From Chloroflexota bacterium (GTDB lineage: Bacteria; Chloroflexota; Anaerolineae; Caldilineales; Caldilineaceae), in NCBI GenBank assembly GCA_024277175.1, contig JAJRVT010000439.1, forward strand, positions 1-49,755: a stretch of DNA of 49,755 nucleotides. Direction: 5' to 3'. Shown here piece by piece: positions 17,253 to 25,468 of the stretch; positions within the stretch are counted from its first letter, which is position 1; the number at the start of each line of letters is the position of its first letter. Below the pieces are notes generated by a model that saw only the letters and a list, made by a program, of their open reading frames with translations, was not told the DNA's origin and did not search any database. The translations under genes and the position numbers were made by a program.

Positions 17253-18044
17253 ATGGACGCCTTCTTCACCCTGTCGCCGGCCCTGATCGCCAACGCCGGT
17301 CTCTGGATTGGTTTTCTCTTTTCGCTGATGATCTTCAGCGCCATCCTGGGGGACCACTTCCTGGCGCGGCTGACCCAATACATCCTGGTGGGCGCGGCCT
17401 TGGGCTATGTGGCCGTGCTGGCCTGGCAAGAGGTGTTGCGACCCCGCCTCTTCACGCCTTTGTGGACGGCCACCCGCGCCGGCGATCCCGCGGATCTGTG
17501 GCTGTGGGCGCTGCTGGCCCTGGCCGTTCTTCTCTTCGCCGCCGGCCTGGAGCGCATCTTCCGCACGCCCACCGCACGCAAGGGGAGCGGCGGCTGGCGC
17601 GCGATCATGGCCGTTCTTGGCTCCATCCCGCTGGCCATCATGTTGGCCGTGGCCGTGGCCGCAGGCGTTATCGGTGCGATGGAGGGGACGATTTTCCCCC
17701 AGTTCATGCGCGCGGCGCAGACCGGCTTGCCTTGGCGCGCCTCGCCGGGCGATCTCTTCCTGGGCGCGCTCATGCTCTTCATCACCGGCGGCTCGCTCAT
17801 CTACCTGCGCGCCGACAGGCAACTGATCGAGCAGCAACCGCCCATCCTGCGTCAGGTTCTGCGTTGGTGGGCGGGCCTGGGCAAGCGCGCGCTCTGGCTG
17901 GCCGCGGGCCTGGTCTTCGCCCGCCTCCTGGTCGCCCGCCTCACCCTCCTCATCGCGCGCATGGAGTTCTTCATGATCCACCTGGAGCAGACTGGTCTCT
18001 GGCGCTGGGCCGAGTCGATCTGGGCGCGGATTGGAGGTGGGTGA
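17253..18044 (+). CDS. Polytopic membrane protein, unknown function
   Basis: 263 residues with about six membrane segments, including ANAGLWIGFLFSLMIFSAIL, QYILVGAALGYVAVLAWQEV, WLWALLALAVLLFAAGLE and LAIMLAVAVAAGVIGAMEG. A GGAGG site precedes the ATG, three bases after the previous stop. It differs in size and sequence from the six-helix protein upstream. Charged loops (ERIFRTPTARKG) carry no known motif. It probably forms a membrane complex with its neighbours, inferred only from gene order. Confidence 0.75.
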   Translation: MDAFFTLSPALIANAGLWIGFLFSLMIFSAILGDHFLARLTQYILVGAALGYVAVLAWQEVLRPRLFTPLWTATRAGDPADLWLWALLALAVLLFAAGLERIFRTPTARKGSGGWRAIMAVLGSIPLAIMLAVAVAAGVIGAMEGTIFPQFMRAAQTGLPWRASPGDLFLGALMLFITGGSLIYLRADRQLIEQQPPILRQVLRWWAGLGKRALWLAAGLVFARLLVARLTLLIARMEFFMIHLEQTGLWRWAESIWARIGGG

Positions 18045-18048
18045 ATGG

Positions 18049-18128
18049 GCAATTTTCAATGATCAATTCTCAATGGTCAATGTGGGGGGCGACGAACGCG
18101 TTGGTCGTTCCTCGTCCGTCGTTGGTCG
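18049..18128. repeat. Short direct repeats between two genes of the unknown cluster
   Basis: Tandem copies of a CAATNNTCAATG-type word (18050-18082) are followed by two copies of CGTTGGTCG (18099-18107 and 18120-18128), 21 bp apart. This is the only gap inside the first six genes of the cluster. No ribosome site is seen before the next ATG. Confidence 0.55.
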
Positions 18129-18137
18129 ATAAATTCT

Positions 18138-19334
18138 ATGCAACCGAACCAGCAACCTTCTTCCCCCCAACCGAGTGTGAGTGAAGCGCCGGGCAGCCTG
18201 TTGGCCCTGGGCGTGGAGCAGCGGGTGATCCGCGCCTGTCTGCTGGAGCCGGTGGCCGGCGAGCATCGGCTGGCTGGCTGGATCAACGTGCAGCGGGATC
18301 CGACCAGCGAGCTGACGCAGCAGATCGAGATCGCATGCCAACGGCTGGGCCGACGTCTGGGCCGCAAGCTGTGGGACGATGGGCCGGGCGCTCCCTTCCT
18401 CCAGAGCGAGGACCCGGTCGCGTATCCGCCTCTGGACCAGGTGCTGGCCGCATCCAGCCCGCGCCCGCTGCTGCGCGTTTGGGTGGCGGGACTGAGCCGG
18501 AGCGGCGGCATGGCGGTGGCTGAAGCCGCGGTGACGGCCGCACCTGCGCGCGTGGTGGGGGAAACCGTGCTCACGGCCACGGTCAACGGCAAGCGGCTGG
18601 CCGATCAGCTTTCAGGCGCGCGGCCGGACGTGCTTATCATCACCGGCGGTTATGACGACCCAGACCCTGCGACCCATAAGCCCGTTTACCAACTGAGCAA
18701 GATGGTGGCTGGCGCGCTGGAGCGGCTGCCCCCGAGCCAGTACCCCCTGGTCATCTACGCCGGCGATCGCTGGCTGGCCGCGCCGACCGCGGACCTGCTG
18801 GCCGCGGTGGACGAGATCCTGCCGGTAGAAGTCATCGGCAACGTGCGCCCCACGTCCGAGACAGTGGTCCAAACGCCCCTGGCCATGGCGCTGACTCGGC
18901 ATCACTGGAAGCTCTGCCAGCGCATGCCCGGCTTCACCCGTCTGGGCCGCTGGATCACCCGGCCGGCCCGCATCGTGAGTATGGAGACGGCCTTTACTCA
19001 GAGCGTACGCGCGTGGCTGGCGGTGGAGCAGTTGGCGGAACTCCATGGGGTCTATTTTACGTCTGGCTGGCGACTGCACGTGTGGGCGCAGGAGGATGCT
19101 GAACAGGTGCGCATGCGTTACGCGCCCGCGCACACCCCACCCCAGGTCCTGGACGGCTGGCCGCCCGCGGAGCTGATCAGCGGATCGCCGCCCGCACACT
19201 TTCCCGAACTCTCCCCCCGCTGGCGAGATCACAGCGGGATGATGCCGGTGATTGCCACGGTGGGCCAGGCCGCGCCCAACGCCATGATGCAGGTGTTGCG
19301 GCAGGATTTGCTGGAGGCGGTTGATGTTCGGTGA
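18138..19334 (+). CDS. GlmL/MutL-like ASKHA-fold protein, degenerate
   Basis: 398 residues. The middle part matches the pattern of GlmL/MutL proteins of the glutamate-mutase system: VWVAGLSRSGGMAVAEAAVT, ARPDVLIITGGYDDPDP, YPLVIYAGDRWLAAPTADLL and LPVEVIGNVRPTSETVVQTP. The N-terminal phosphate-binding loop of ASKHA ATPases (usually DxGSTxTK) is replaced by ALGVEQRVIRACLLE, so ATP binding may be lost. No glutamate mutase or B12 gene is nearby. In this setting the protein may be a cytoplasmic partner of the membrane proteins upstream, in the way FtsA or PilM serve theirs; this is a guess. The start is uncertain. Confidence 0.65.
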   Translation: MQPNQQPSSPQPSVSEAPGSLLALGVEQRVIRACLLEPVAGEHRLAGWINVQRDPTSELTQQIEIACQRLGRRLGRKLWDDGPGAPFLQSEDPVAYPPLDQVLAASSPRPLLRVWVAGLSRSGGMAVAEAAVTAAPARVVGETVLTATVNGKRLADQLSGARPDVLIITGGYDDPDPATHKPVYQLSKMVAGALERLPPSQYPLVIYAGDRWLAAPTADLLAAVDEILPVEVIGNVRPTSETVVQTPLAMALTRHHWKLCQRMPGFTRLGRWITRPARIVSMETAFTQSVRAWLAVEQLAELHGVYFTSGWRLHVWAQEDAEQVRMRYAPAHTPPQVLDGWPPAELISGSPPAHFPELSPRWRDHSGMMPVIATVGQAAPNAMMQVLRQDLLEAVDVR

Positions 19335-19374
19335 TTGGAGATTGGGAGATTAGAGATTAAAGACTGGAGATTGG

Positions 19375-19432
19375 GAGATTGGAGATTGGGGAGATTGACC
19401 AATGCACGCCAATCTCCCCAATCTCCAATCTC
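19375..19432. repeat. Perfect 23-bp inverted repeat of GATTGGAGATT type
   Basis: 19375-19397 and 19410-19432 pair perfectly over 23 bp around a 12-base loop. The flanks (from 19333 and to 19441) carry more copies of the GGAGATT word. It fills the 116-bp gap before the GT-C-like gene, without a T-run. Similar blocks lie at 30517-30613 and 46990-47054. Confidence 0.85.
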
Positions 19433-19450
19433 TAATCTCCATCAGACAAC

Positions 19451-21328
19451 ATGAACCGAATTCGTCATCTTATCGCCAAACTGGATCCCTATCTCCTCCT
19501 GCTGCTGGCGTTGAGCGGGTTCGCTATCGCGCCTTTGCTCGCGCCCGGCTATTTCTACGGCGCGCATGATGGTCGCCACAGCGTCTTCTATCTGGGCATG
19601 TTCGACGCTTCCATCCGCGACGGCGCGCTCTGGCCCCGCTGGGCCATGCACCACATCCAGGGCTACGGCTATCCTACCTTCATCATCCAGGCCCCCATGG
19701 GCTTCTATGTGGCCGAGTTCTTCATCCTCCTGGGCGCGGGCTACACCCTGGCCGCCAAACTGACCTGGGCCGTGGCTTTCCTGGCCAGCGGCTGGGGGAT
19801 GTATCGGCTGGTCATCCATCTGCTGCGAGGAAATCCAGAAGGGGAAGAGAGGGACCGGCAGGGGCTGGACCCGGTGCGCACGGCCGCGCTGGTTGCGGGG
19901 CTGCTCTACGTCTATGCGCCCTATCATCTGGTGGACATCTACGTGCGCGGCGCGCTCAACGACACCCTGCTGCTGGCCTGGTTTCCCTGGGTGCTGCTGG
20001 CCTTCGACCGCCTGATCGCACAGGGGACCGGGCCCGGCTGGACCCGGCGGCTGGCCCTGGCCATGCTGTTGCTGGCCGGGACCCTGCTCACCCACACCTT
20101 CGCGCTCATCTCCTTCACGCCTCTGCTGATCACCTTCGTCCTCTTCCGCCTGGGGCTGGCCTGGGTGTATGACCGGCGGGTGGGGGAGAAGGCTGGCCGC
20201 GCGCTCCTCTGGCGGACCCTGCTGGCCGGGGCCGGCGGGCTGGGCGCGCTGCTGCTCTACGCGGTCTTCCTGCTGCCCCTGCTGGCCGAGGGACCGCATC
20301 TGCAACAGCAGGTTTATGTGGCCGACACCTACAACTATCGCAACCACTTCGTCTACTTCAGCCAGTTCCTCAGCCCGTTCTGGGGCTTCGGCTTTTCGGA
20401 CGACCCGGCGGGGGCCAACGACGGCATGAGCTTCCAACTGGGCGCGCTCATGGTCATCCTGCTCATGGCGGCCATCTACACGCTCATCCACAGCCGCGGG
20501 CGGCGGCTCATGGCGCGGGGGCACGCGATCTACTTCGTGGCCGCCACCCTGGGCCTGCTTCTGGTGATGACGCCCCTGAGCGCGCCCCTGTGGGACGCGG
20601 TCCCCGCGCTGGGGATCATCCAGTTCCCCTGGCGGCTGCTGGCCTTGGCCGCGCTGACTATGGGTGTGCTGGGTGGCCTGACCGTGGCCAATCTGCTGAC
20701 CATGCGCCCCTACGCCAGCGATGAGTTCAGCGTCGCGTTTGCGCTGATGTTGTTGATTGTTTTCGCCAGCTTTGGCTACATCGGGGCCGATCTGCAGCCG
20801 GTGGAAGCCTGGCGCGAGGACGGGCGCGCGGTCTTTCGCTTCGAGCGCGAGCACCCGGACATGATCGCCTACACCGAGTGGGTGCAGGAACCTTTCACCG
20901 AGACGCCCATGACCGCGGACTATGCGGCCGAGGACTACAGCGACGACCGCGGGCGCACGGATAAGCTGACCCGGCTGGCCATCATCCAGGGCCAGGGCCA
21001 GGTAGTCAGCCAGTGGAGCGCGGGGTCCAGCGGCGGGGGCGTGATACGCATGGAGACGCCGGGCGTGGTGCGCATCCACTATCTTAATTTCCCCGGCTGG
21101 CAAGTGCGCATCGACGGCCAGCCCGCGGACCATCGGGTCTCGGACCCCACGGGTGCGATCGAGGTGGACGTCCCCGCGGGCGAGCATGAGATCGAAGCGC
21201 GCATGGGGAGCACCCTGGCGCGCAGCACCGGGGCTATCATTTCGTGGGCCATGTTGTTGGTGGCGCTGGGGCTGTTGATCTGGCCAATTCACACGCCCGC
21301 GCCTGACGGGGTTGAGGACGGTGAATGA
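19451..21328 (+). CDS. GT-C/YfhO-like polytopic membrane protein (PTPS-related domain type)
   Basis: 625 residues with about a dozen membrane segments. The N-terminal loop YFYGAHDGRHSVFYLGMFDA, followed by GALWPRW, is typical of the 6-pyruvoyl-tetrahydropterin-synthase-related membrane family, thought to be GT-C-type glycosyltransferases or lipid-linked sugar enzymes. The Asp in AHDGR is a candidate catalytic residue. The C-terminal soluble part holds HYLNFPGWQVRIDGQPAD, a pattern shared with YfhO-like proteins. It probably modifies cell-surface polymers. A repeat separates it from the unknown cluster, so it may or may not belong to it. Confidence 0.8.
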   Translation: MNRIRHLIAKLDPYLLLLLALSGFAIAPLLAPGYFYGAHDGRHSVFYLGMFDASIRDGALWPRWAMHHIQGYGYPTFIIQAPMGFYVAEFFILLGAGYTLAAKLTWAVAFLASGWGMYRLVIHLLRGNPEGEERDRQGLDPVRTAALVAGLLYVYAPYHLVDIYVRGALNDTLLLAWFPWVLLAFDRLIAQGTGPGWTRRLALAMLLLAGTLLTHTFALISFTPLLITFVLFRLGLAWVYDRRVGEKAGRALLWRTLLAGAGGLGALLLYAVFLLPLLAEGPHLQQQVYVADTYNYRNHFVYFSQFLSPFWGFGFSDDPAGANDGMSFQLGALMVILLMAAIYTLIHSRGRRLMARGHAIYFVAATLGLLLVMTPLSAPLWDAVPALGIIQFPWRLLALAALTMGVLGGLTVANLLTMRPYASDEFSVAFALMLLIVFASFGYIGADLQPVEAWREDGRAVFRFEREHPDMIAYTEWVQEPFTETPMTADYAAEDYSDDRGRTDKLTRLAIIQGQGQVVSQWSAGSSGGGVIRMETPGVVRIHYLNFPGWQVRIDGQPADHRVSDPTGAIEVDVPAGEHEIEARMGSTLARSTGAIISWAMLLVALGLLIWPIHTPAPDGVEDGE

Positions 21329-21585
21329 AACCGATTCTCCATCGAAACCGTTGCCTTGAAGGGATAAAGTGGTTTTGTTCTTCTTAGGTTTGAGGGCTGT
21401 TGCGCGTAGCCATTTACCTCTGGATGATTCTGTATTGAGAATTGTTGGGAACAGACCCAAATGCCATAAATTCGATTTGACAGAGAAAAAAATCTATGTT
21501 ATTTGTGAACGCGTAGAGTTATGGCTGTGTTCCTGCTCTTCGGGGCATGCCAACGATTTGATCTCTCCCCATCCCTAAAACACTT

Positions 21586-21619
21586 GGTTGATTTCGATAA
21601 ACAGGTGGTTGATCTCGAT
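21586..21619 (+). promoter_or_regulatory. Tandem operator-like direct repeats
   Basis: GGTTGATTTCGAT (21586-21598) and GGTTGATCTCGAT (21607-21619) differ at one base and begin exactly 21 bp apart, two helical turns. This suggests a dimeric regulator binding on one face of the DNA. The regulator is not identified. Confidence 0.5.
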
Positions 21620-21628
21620 CCTTTATCC

Positions 21629-21648
21629 GGGCTTGGGTAGCCCTTTTT
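21629..21648 (+). terminator. Intrinsic terminator or attenuator before livG
   Basis: GGGCT and AGCCC pair around TGGGT and are followed by TTTTT. It lies only 34 bp before the livG start and over 300 bp after the previous stop. Confidence 0.65.
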
Positions 21649-21681
21649 GCTATCTCGCCGCCAGCACTGAGGAACAAATCG

Positions 21682-22578
21682 ATGTCGTCGTGTTTTGCTT
21701 ATGTTCGTCCGACCCAATGGCTGCGCTTGGATGACGCCAGAAGCTTTGCCGACAGTGATAGCCGGCAAACGGACCAGTCGGAACGGACGGATGCAGCGCG
21801 GCTCGACAACGGCCAGATCCTCCTCCAGGTTCGAAATCTTTCCAAATCTTTTCGCGGCTTGCTGGCTTTGCAGGGGTATGATCTCACCCTCCGAGCCGGT
21901 GAGATTTTGGGCATTATTGGCCCGAACGGGGCAGGCAAAACCACCCTCTTTCATCTGCTAACGGGATTTCTCACGCCTACCACAGGAACGATCCATTTTC
22001 GGGGTGAAGACGTCACCAGCGCGCCGCCGCCGGTGATTGCCGAGATGGGACTGACACGCACGTTCCAGAACATCCGCCTGTTCGACAGTCTCAGCGTGCT
22101 CGACAACGTCATGGTCGCCCAACAACTCCACACGTCCTATGCCTTCTGGGAGACGATTATCGGTTGGCCCACGTTTTTGCGCAAAGAACGGAGTGTGCGT
22201 CAAGAGGCCCTCGATCTTCTGGCCCTGATGGGGTTGGCCGATCAGGCGAGGCGGCGGGCCGATGAGTTGCCCTACGGGGGGCAACGACGTCTGGAAATCG
22301 CCCGGGCTCTGGCGACGCGTCCGGCTGTGCTTCTTCTGGACGAGCCGGCGGCCGGTATGAATCCTCACGAGAGCGATCAACTGCATCAACTGATTCTCGA
22401 CCTGCGGCGGGAATTCGCCCTGACGATCGTGCTTGTCGAGCATGACATGCGGTTGGTGATGAATCTGTGCGAGCGCTTGCAGGTTCTCAATTACGGCGAG
22501 ATCATCGCTGAGGGCCTGCCCGAGGACATACGAAGACATCCTCGAGTCGTCGAGTCCTATCTGGGCGCCGCTCACTGA
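21682..22578 (+). CDS. livG: Branched-chain amino acid-type ABC transporter ATPase LivG
   Basis: 298 residues; one of two ATPases driving import through LivH-LivM. Walker A GPNGAGKTT, a Q-loop in LTRTFQNIRLFDSLSVLDNV (typical of LivG), the signature LPYGGQRRLEIARAL (YGGQ in place of SGGQ, usual for this subfamily), Walker B AVLLLDEPAAGMNP and the switch histidine in LVEHDMRLVMNLC are all present. About 48 extra residues precede the usual LivG start; the ATG at 21682 has a GAGGA site. The substrate could be branched-chain amino acids, amides or urea-like compounds; the downstream enzymes argue for something other than plain leucine. Confidence 0.95.
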   Translation: MSSCFAYVRPTQWLRLDDARSFADSDSRQTDQSERTDAARLDNGQILLQVRNLSKSFRGLLALQGYDLTLRAGEILGIIGPNGAGKTTLFHLLTGFLTPTTGTIHFRGEDVTSAPPPVIAEMGLTRTFQNIRLFDSLSVLDNVMVAQQLHTSYAFWETIIGWPTFLRKERSVRQEALDLLALMGLADQARRRADELPYGGQRRLEIARALATRPAVLLLDEPAAGMNPHESDQLHQLILDLRREFALTIVLVEHDMRLVMNLCERLQVLNYGEIIAEGLPEDIRRHPRVVESYLGAAH

Positions 22579-22589
22579 GTGAAACGTCC

Positions 22590-22608
22590 GAGAGGCGATG
22601 CGCCTCTC
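22590..22608 (+). other. Small intercistronic hairpin between livG and livF
   Basis: GAGAGGCG and CGCCTCTC pair perfectly over 8 bp around ATG, 12 bases after the livG stop. It may protect the message or uncouple livG from the downstream genes. Confidence 0.5.
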
Positions 22609-22670
22609 CCCCACAATTCGCCGCCCCTTTAACTTGCCCGACGCGGGTTGCAGCGCGTTGAGGAGCGTAT

Positions 22671-23375
22671 ATGCTGCGGCTGGAGAATGTCGAAGTTTTT
22701 TATGGGAATATCCGCGCGCTGAAAGGCGTTTCCTTCTCAGTGCGCGAAGGTGAACTGGTCACCCTGATCGGCTCCAATGGCGCGGGCAAGAGCACCACGC
22801 TCAACACCATCGTAGGCCTGCTCCATCCCCGGCAGGGAGCGATCCTGTACGAGGATGAGCCGATCCACCGCCTCTCGCCTTTTCAGATGATCCAGCGGGG
22901 CATTTCCCTCTGCCCTGAAGGACGCCGTATCTTCGGCAACCTGACGGTCGATGATAATCTGCGCATGGGCGCCATCCAGCGTCGGGATCCCGAAGGCGTT
23001 CGCCAGGATCGGGAATGGGTCTATGCGCTCTTCCCCGTGCTCGCAGAACGGCTACACCAGCTTGGAGGCACGCTGAGCGGCGGTGAACAACAAATGCTGG
23101 CCATCGGCCGTTCCCTGATGAGCCGCCCCCGGCTGCTTCTTATGGATGAACCCTCCCTGGGGCTGGCTCCTGTGCTGGTGCAGACCATCTTTCAGACGCT
23201 TCAGCAGTTGAAGGCCCAGGGGACCACCATTCTGCTGGTGGAGCAAAACGCTCATCAGGCGTTGGAAATCGCCGATCGGGGTTATATTCTGGAAACGGGA
23301 CGTATCATCCTGGGCGACGCAGCCGCGACCCTGCGCACCAATAAACTCGTCGTCCAGTCTTATCTAGGAGGCTGA
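22671..23375 (+). CDS. livF: Branched-chain amino acid-type ABC transporter ATPase LivF
   Basis: 234 residues, the normal LivF length. Walker A GSNGAGKST, the Q-loop region FQMIQRGISLCPEGRRIFGN (the CPEGRRIF motif is diagnostic for LivF), signature LSGGEQQMLAIGRSL, Walker B LLLMDEPSLGLAP and the switch histidine region replaced by LVEQNAHQALEIADRGY, also normal for LivF. The ATG has a GAGGAG site. It forms the ATPase pair with LivG and is followed five bases later by livH. Confidence 0.96.
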   Translation: MLRLENVEVFYGNIRALKGVSFSVREGELVTLIGSNGAGKSTTLNTIVGLLHPRQGAILYEDEPIHRLSPFQMIQRGISLCPEGRRIFGNLTVDDNLRMGAIQRRDPEGVRQDREWVYALFPVLAERLHQLGGTLSGGEQQMLAIGRSLMSRPRLLLMDEPSLGLAPVLVQTIFQTLQQLKAQGTTILLVEQNAHQALEIADRGYILETGRIILGDAAATLRTNKLVVQSYLGG

Positions 23376-23380
23376 TCGCC

Positions 23381-24277
23381 ATGTCGTTTTTCGAGTACGG
23401 CGTACAACAACTGATCAACGCGCTGAGCATCGGCAGTTTGTATGCGCTCATGGCGATCGGCCTGGCCATGGTCTTTGGCATCCTGCGTCTGATCAATTTC
23501 GCCCACGGCGATCTGATGATGGTGGCCAGCTATACGGCCCTGTTCTTGCTCATCGACGGGTTTCCTTTCCTTGGCGCGGCCATCGTCGCAGTGGTCGTCG
23601 CCGCGATCGCCGGCCTGGCCATGGAACGGGTGGCCTATCGTCCAATTCGGGGGGCGCCGGACGTGGCCATGCTGCTGACCTCCTTTGCAGTGACGATCGT
23701 CCTGGAGAATGTGGCTGTGCTCACTGTCGGCGCGCGCTCCCGGGCCTTTCCAGCCCCGCCCTTTCTGAGTACGGTCTTCACCCTGGGCAACCTCACGGTG
23801 TCAAGCGTTAACGTGGTGGCCATCGTCACCACCGCCATCCTTCTGGTGCTGTTGACCTTTTTCGTCAGGCGCACGGACACCGGCATCTCCATGCGCGCCG
23901 CCGCGGAGGACTTGGTGGCGGCGCAACTGATGGGCATCAACATCAACCGCGTCATCGCCTACGCCTTCGCCATCGGCTCCGGTCTGGCGGGCGTGGCGGG
24001 TCTGCTGTGGGCGGCGAAAGTGGGCAAAGTCGATCCCTTTATGGGCTTCTCCCCGGTGTTGAAGGCCTTCATCGCCGCGGTTATTGGCGGCTTCGGCACC
24101 ATTCCGGGCGCGGTGGTGGGCGGCTACGTATTGGGGTTCCTAGAGATTTTCCTGCAAGGAATTTTACCGGGTCAGAGCAGCGCCTACCGAGACGCTTTCG
24201 TGTTTGGCATTCTTATCCTGGTGCTCCTCATTCGGCCCAATGGGATTCTCGGCGTTCAGGAGCGAGAGGAAATCTGA
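23381..24277 (+). CDS. livH: Branched-chain amino acid-type ABC permease LivH
   Basis: 298 residues with about eight membrane helices. The N-terminal GSLYALMAIGLAMVFGILRL and INFAHGDLMMV stretches and the EAA-like loop RAAAEDLVAAQLMGININRV mark it as LivH. GGFGTIPGAVVGGYVLG follows. AGGAGG stands seven bases before the ATG. It forms the membrane channel with LivM, whose gene begins eight bases after its stop. Confidence 0.96.
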   Translation: MSFFEYGVQQLINALSIGSLYALMAIGLAMVFGILRLINFAHGDLMMVASYTALFLLIDGFPFLGAAIVAVVVAAIAGLAMERVAYRPIRGAPDVAMLLTSFAVTIVLENVAVLTVGARSRAFPAPPFLSTVFTLGNLTVSSVNVVAIVTTAILLVLLTFFVRRTDTGISMRAAAEDLVAAQLMGININRVIAYAFAIGSGLAGVAGLLWAAKVGKVDPFMGFSPVLKAFIAAVIGGFGTIPGAVVGGYVLGFLEIFLQGILPGQSSAYRDAFVFGILILVLLIRPNGILGVQEREEI

Positions 24278-24285
24278 GCACAGCC

Positions 24286-25374
24286 ATGGACGACTCTCTT
24301 TCACGGCCCGTTTCAGTGGCCCAGCCGACGACTTGGCAACGATATGCCGGGGTGGCGACGCCCCTGCTGCTTCTTCTGTTGGTGACTCTGTACATCCAGG
24401 GGGCGAGCAGCGCTTACATCCAGCGGGTGTGGATTATCCTGGGGCTGGACATCATCCTGGTGGCTAGCCTTAACTTGTTCAACGGCTTCACCGGCGTTTT
24501 CTCCCTGGGGCACGTCGGCTTTATGGCCATCGGCGCGTACGTTTCCGCCATCCTGACCCTGCCCCTGGAGAAAAAGGCGATAAATCTGCCCGATCTGCCC
24601 GCGTGGCTGGCCCATATCCAGCTCGGATTCTTTCCCGCCATCCTGATTGGGGGCCTGGCCGCTACGTTGGTGGCCCTGGCGATCGGTCGTCCCGTGCTGC
24701 GCCTGAGCGGCCACTATGTAGCGGTCGCCACCCTCGCCTTTCTCGTCATCGTGCGCGTGATCCTGATCAACGCCACCCCCTACACTCGCGGCTCCCGCAC
24801 TTTTTCGGGGACGCCTGCCTACACCACTGTCTGGTGGGTCTACGGCTGGGCGCTGGTAACCATCTACGTGGCCTGGCGGGTGCTCCGATCCCCGTACGGG
24901 CGGGCCATGTTGGCCCAGCGGGAAGACCGGGCCGCGGCCCGGTCCGTGGGTGTGCGCGTTCTGCGCAGCCGCATGTGGGCCTTCGGCATCAGCGCCTTTC
25001 TCACCGGCGTGGCCGGGGCCTTGTGGGGGCACTATATTCTCTCCTTTTCCCCCAACGCTTTTTATTTCGCGGAAACCTTCAGCATTATCACCATGTTGGT
25101 CGTGGGTGGCATGGGTAGCATCAGCGGGTCTGTGATTGGGGCGATCTTGGTGGTTCTTCTCTCCGAGGTCCTGCGCAACCTGGAAGGAGGGTTTTCCCTG
25201 GGCGTCGTGCAGATCCCACCCCTGTACGGCATGAGTCAGATCCTCATGGCGATCTTGTTTATCGGCATCCTCATCTTCCGCCGAGAAGGGCTTCTGGGCG
25301 GACGTGAAATCGATCTCACCAAGTTGTTCGTTGTTGATTATTGGCGATCCGTATTCAGGCGAAAGGAGGTGTAG
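24286..25374 (+). CDS. livM: Branched-chain amino acid-type ABC permease LivM
   Basis: 362 residues with about ten membrane helices. LNLFNGFTGVFSLGHVGFMA is the typical LivM N-terminal motif; the EAA-like loop is AQREDRAAARSVGVRVLRSR, and GGMGSISGSVIGAILVV follows. The ATG at 24286 gives the normal N-terminus. The frame stays open back to 24007 inside livH, but that part is only a shadow of livH. The C-terminus carries about 30 extra polar residues (VDYWRSVFRRKEV). The binding-protein gene follows 94 bases later. Confidence 0.95.
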   Translation: MDDSLSRPVSVAQPTTWQRYAGVATPLLLLLLVTLYIQGASSAYIQRVWIILGLDIILVASLNLFNGFTGVFSLGHVGFMAIGAYVSAILTLPLEKKAINLPDLPAWLAHIQLGFFPAILIGGLAATLVALAIGRPVLRLSGHYVAVATLAFLVIVRVILINATPYTRGSRTFSGTPAYTTVWWVYGWALVTIYVAWRVLRSPYGRAMLAQREDRAAARSVGVRVLRSRMWAFGISAFLTGVAGALWGHYILSFSPNAFYFAETFSIITMLVVGGMGSISGSVIGAILVVLLSEVLRNLEGGFSLGVVQIPPLYGMSQILMAILFIGILIFRREGLLGGREIDLTKLFVVDYWRSVFRRKEV

Positions 25375-25468
25375 CGGCCCAGATTGGCTCTGTATTGTAG
25401 GTTGAAACCGTGTTCTCCGTTATTCGTCTTTGTCGACACTATTTTCATTACACAGGAGGTCAGTACAG

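Larger units (their letters stand above)
21329..21681. other. Regulatory region before the liv operon
   Basis: 353 bp with no credible gene and lower GC than its flanks. It contains two near-identical direct repeats (21586-21619), an intrinsic terminator (21629-21648) and a further TTGATCTC word near 21558. The terminator may end the upstream transcript or act as an attenuator. Confidence 0.55.

Noticed and set aside
15738-18059. Long minus-strand open frame opposite the unknown cluster
   Set aside because: Gln/Arg/Gly-rich nonsense with no domain; the plus-strand genes have ribosome sites, tight spacing and membrane helices.
19442-21460. Long minus-strand open frame opposite the GT-C-like gene
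   Set aside because: Same kind of shadow: His/Gln/Gly-rich and without hydrophobic segments or motifs.
24007-24285. Long N-terminal extension of livM
   Set aside because: It lies wholly inside livH in another frame; the ATG at 24286 gives the normal LivM start.
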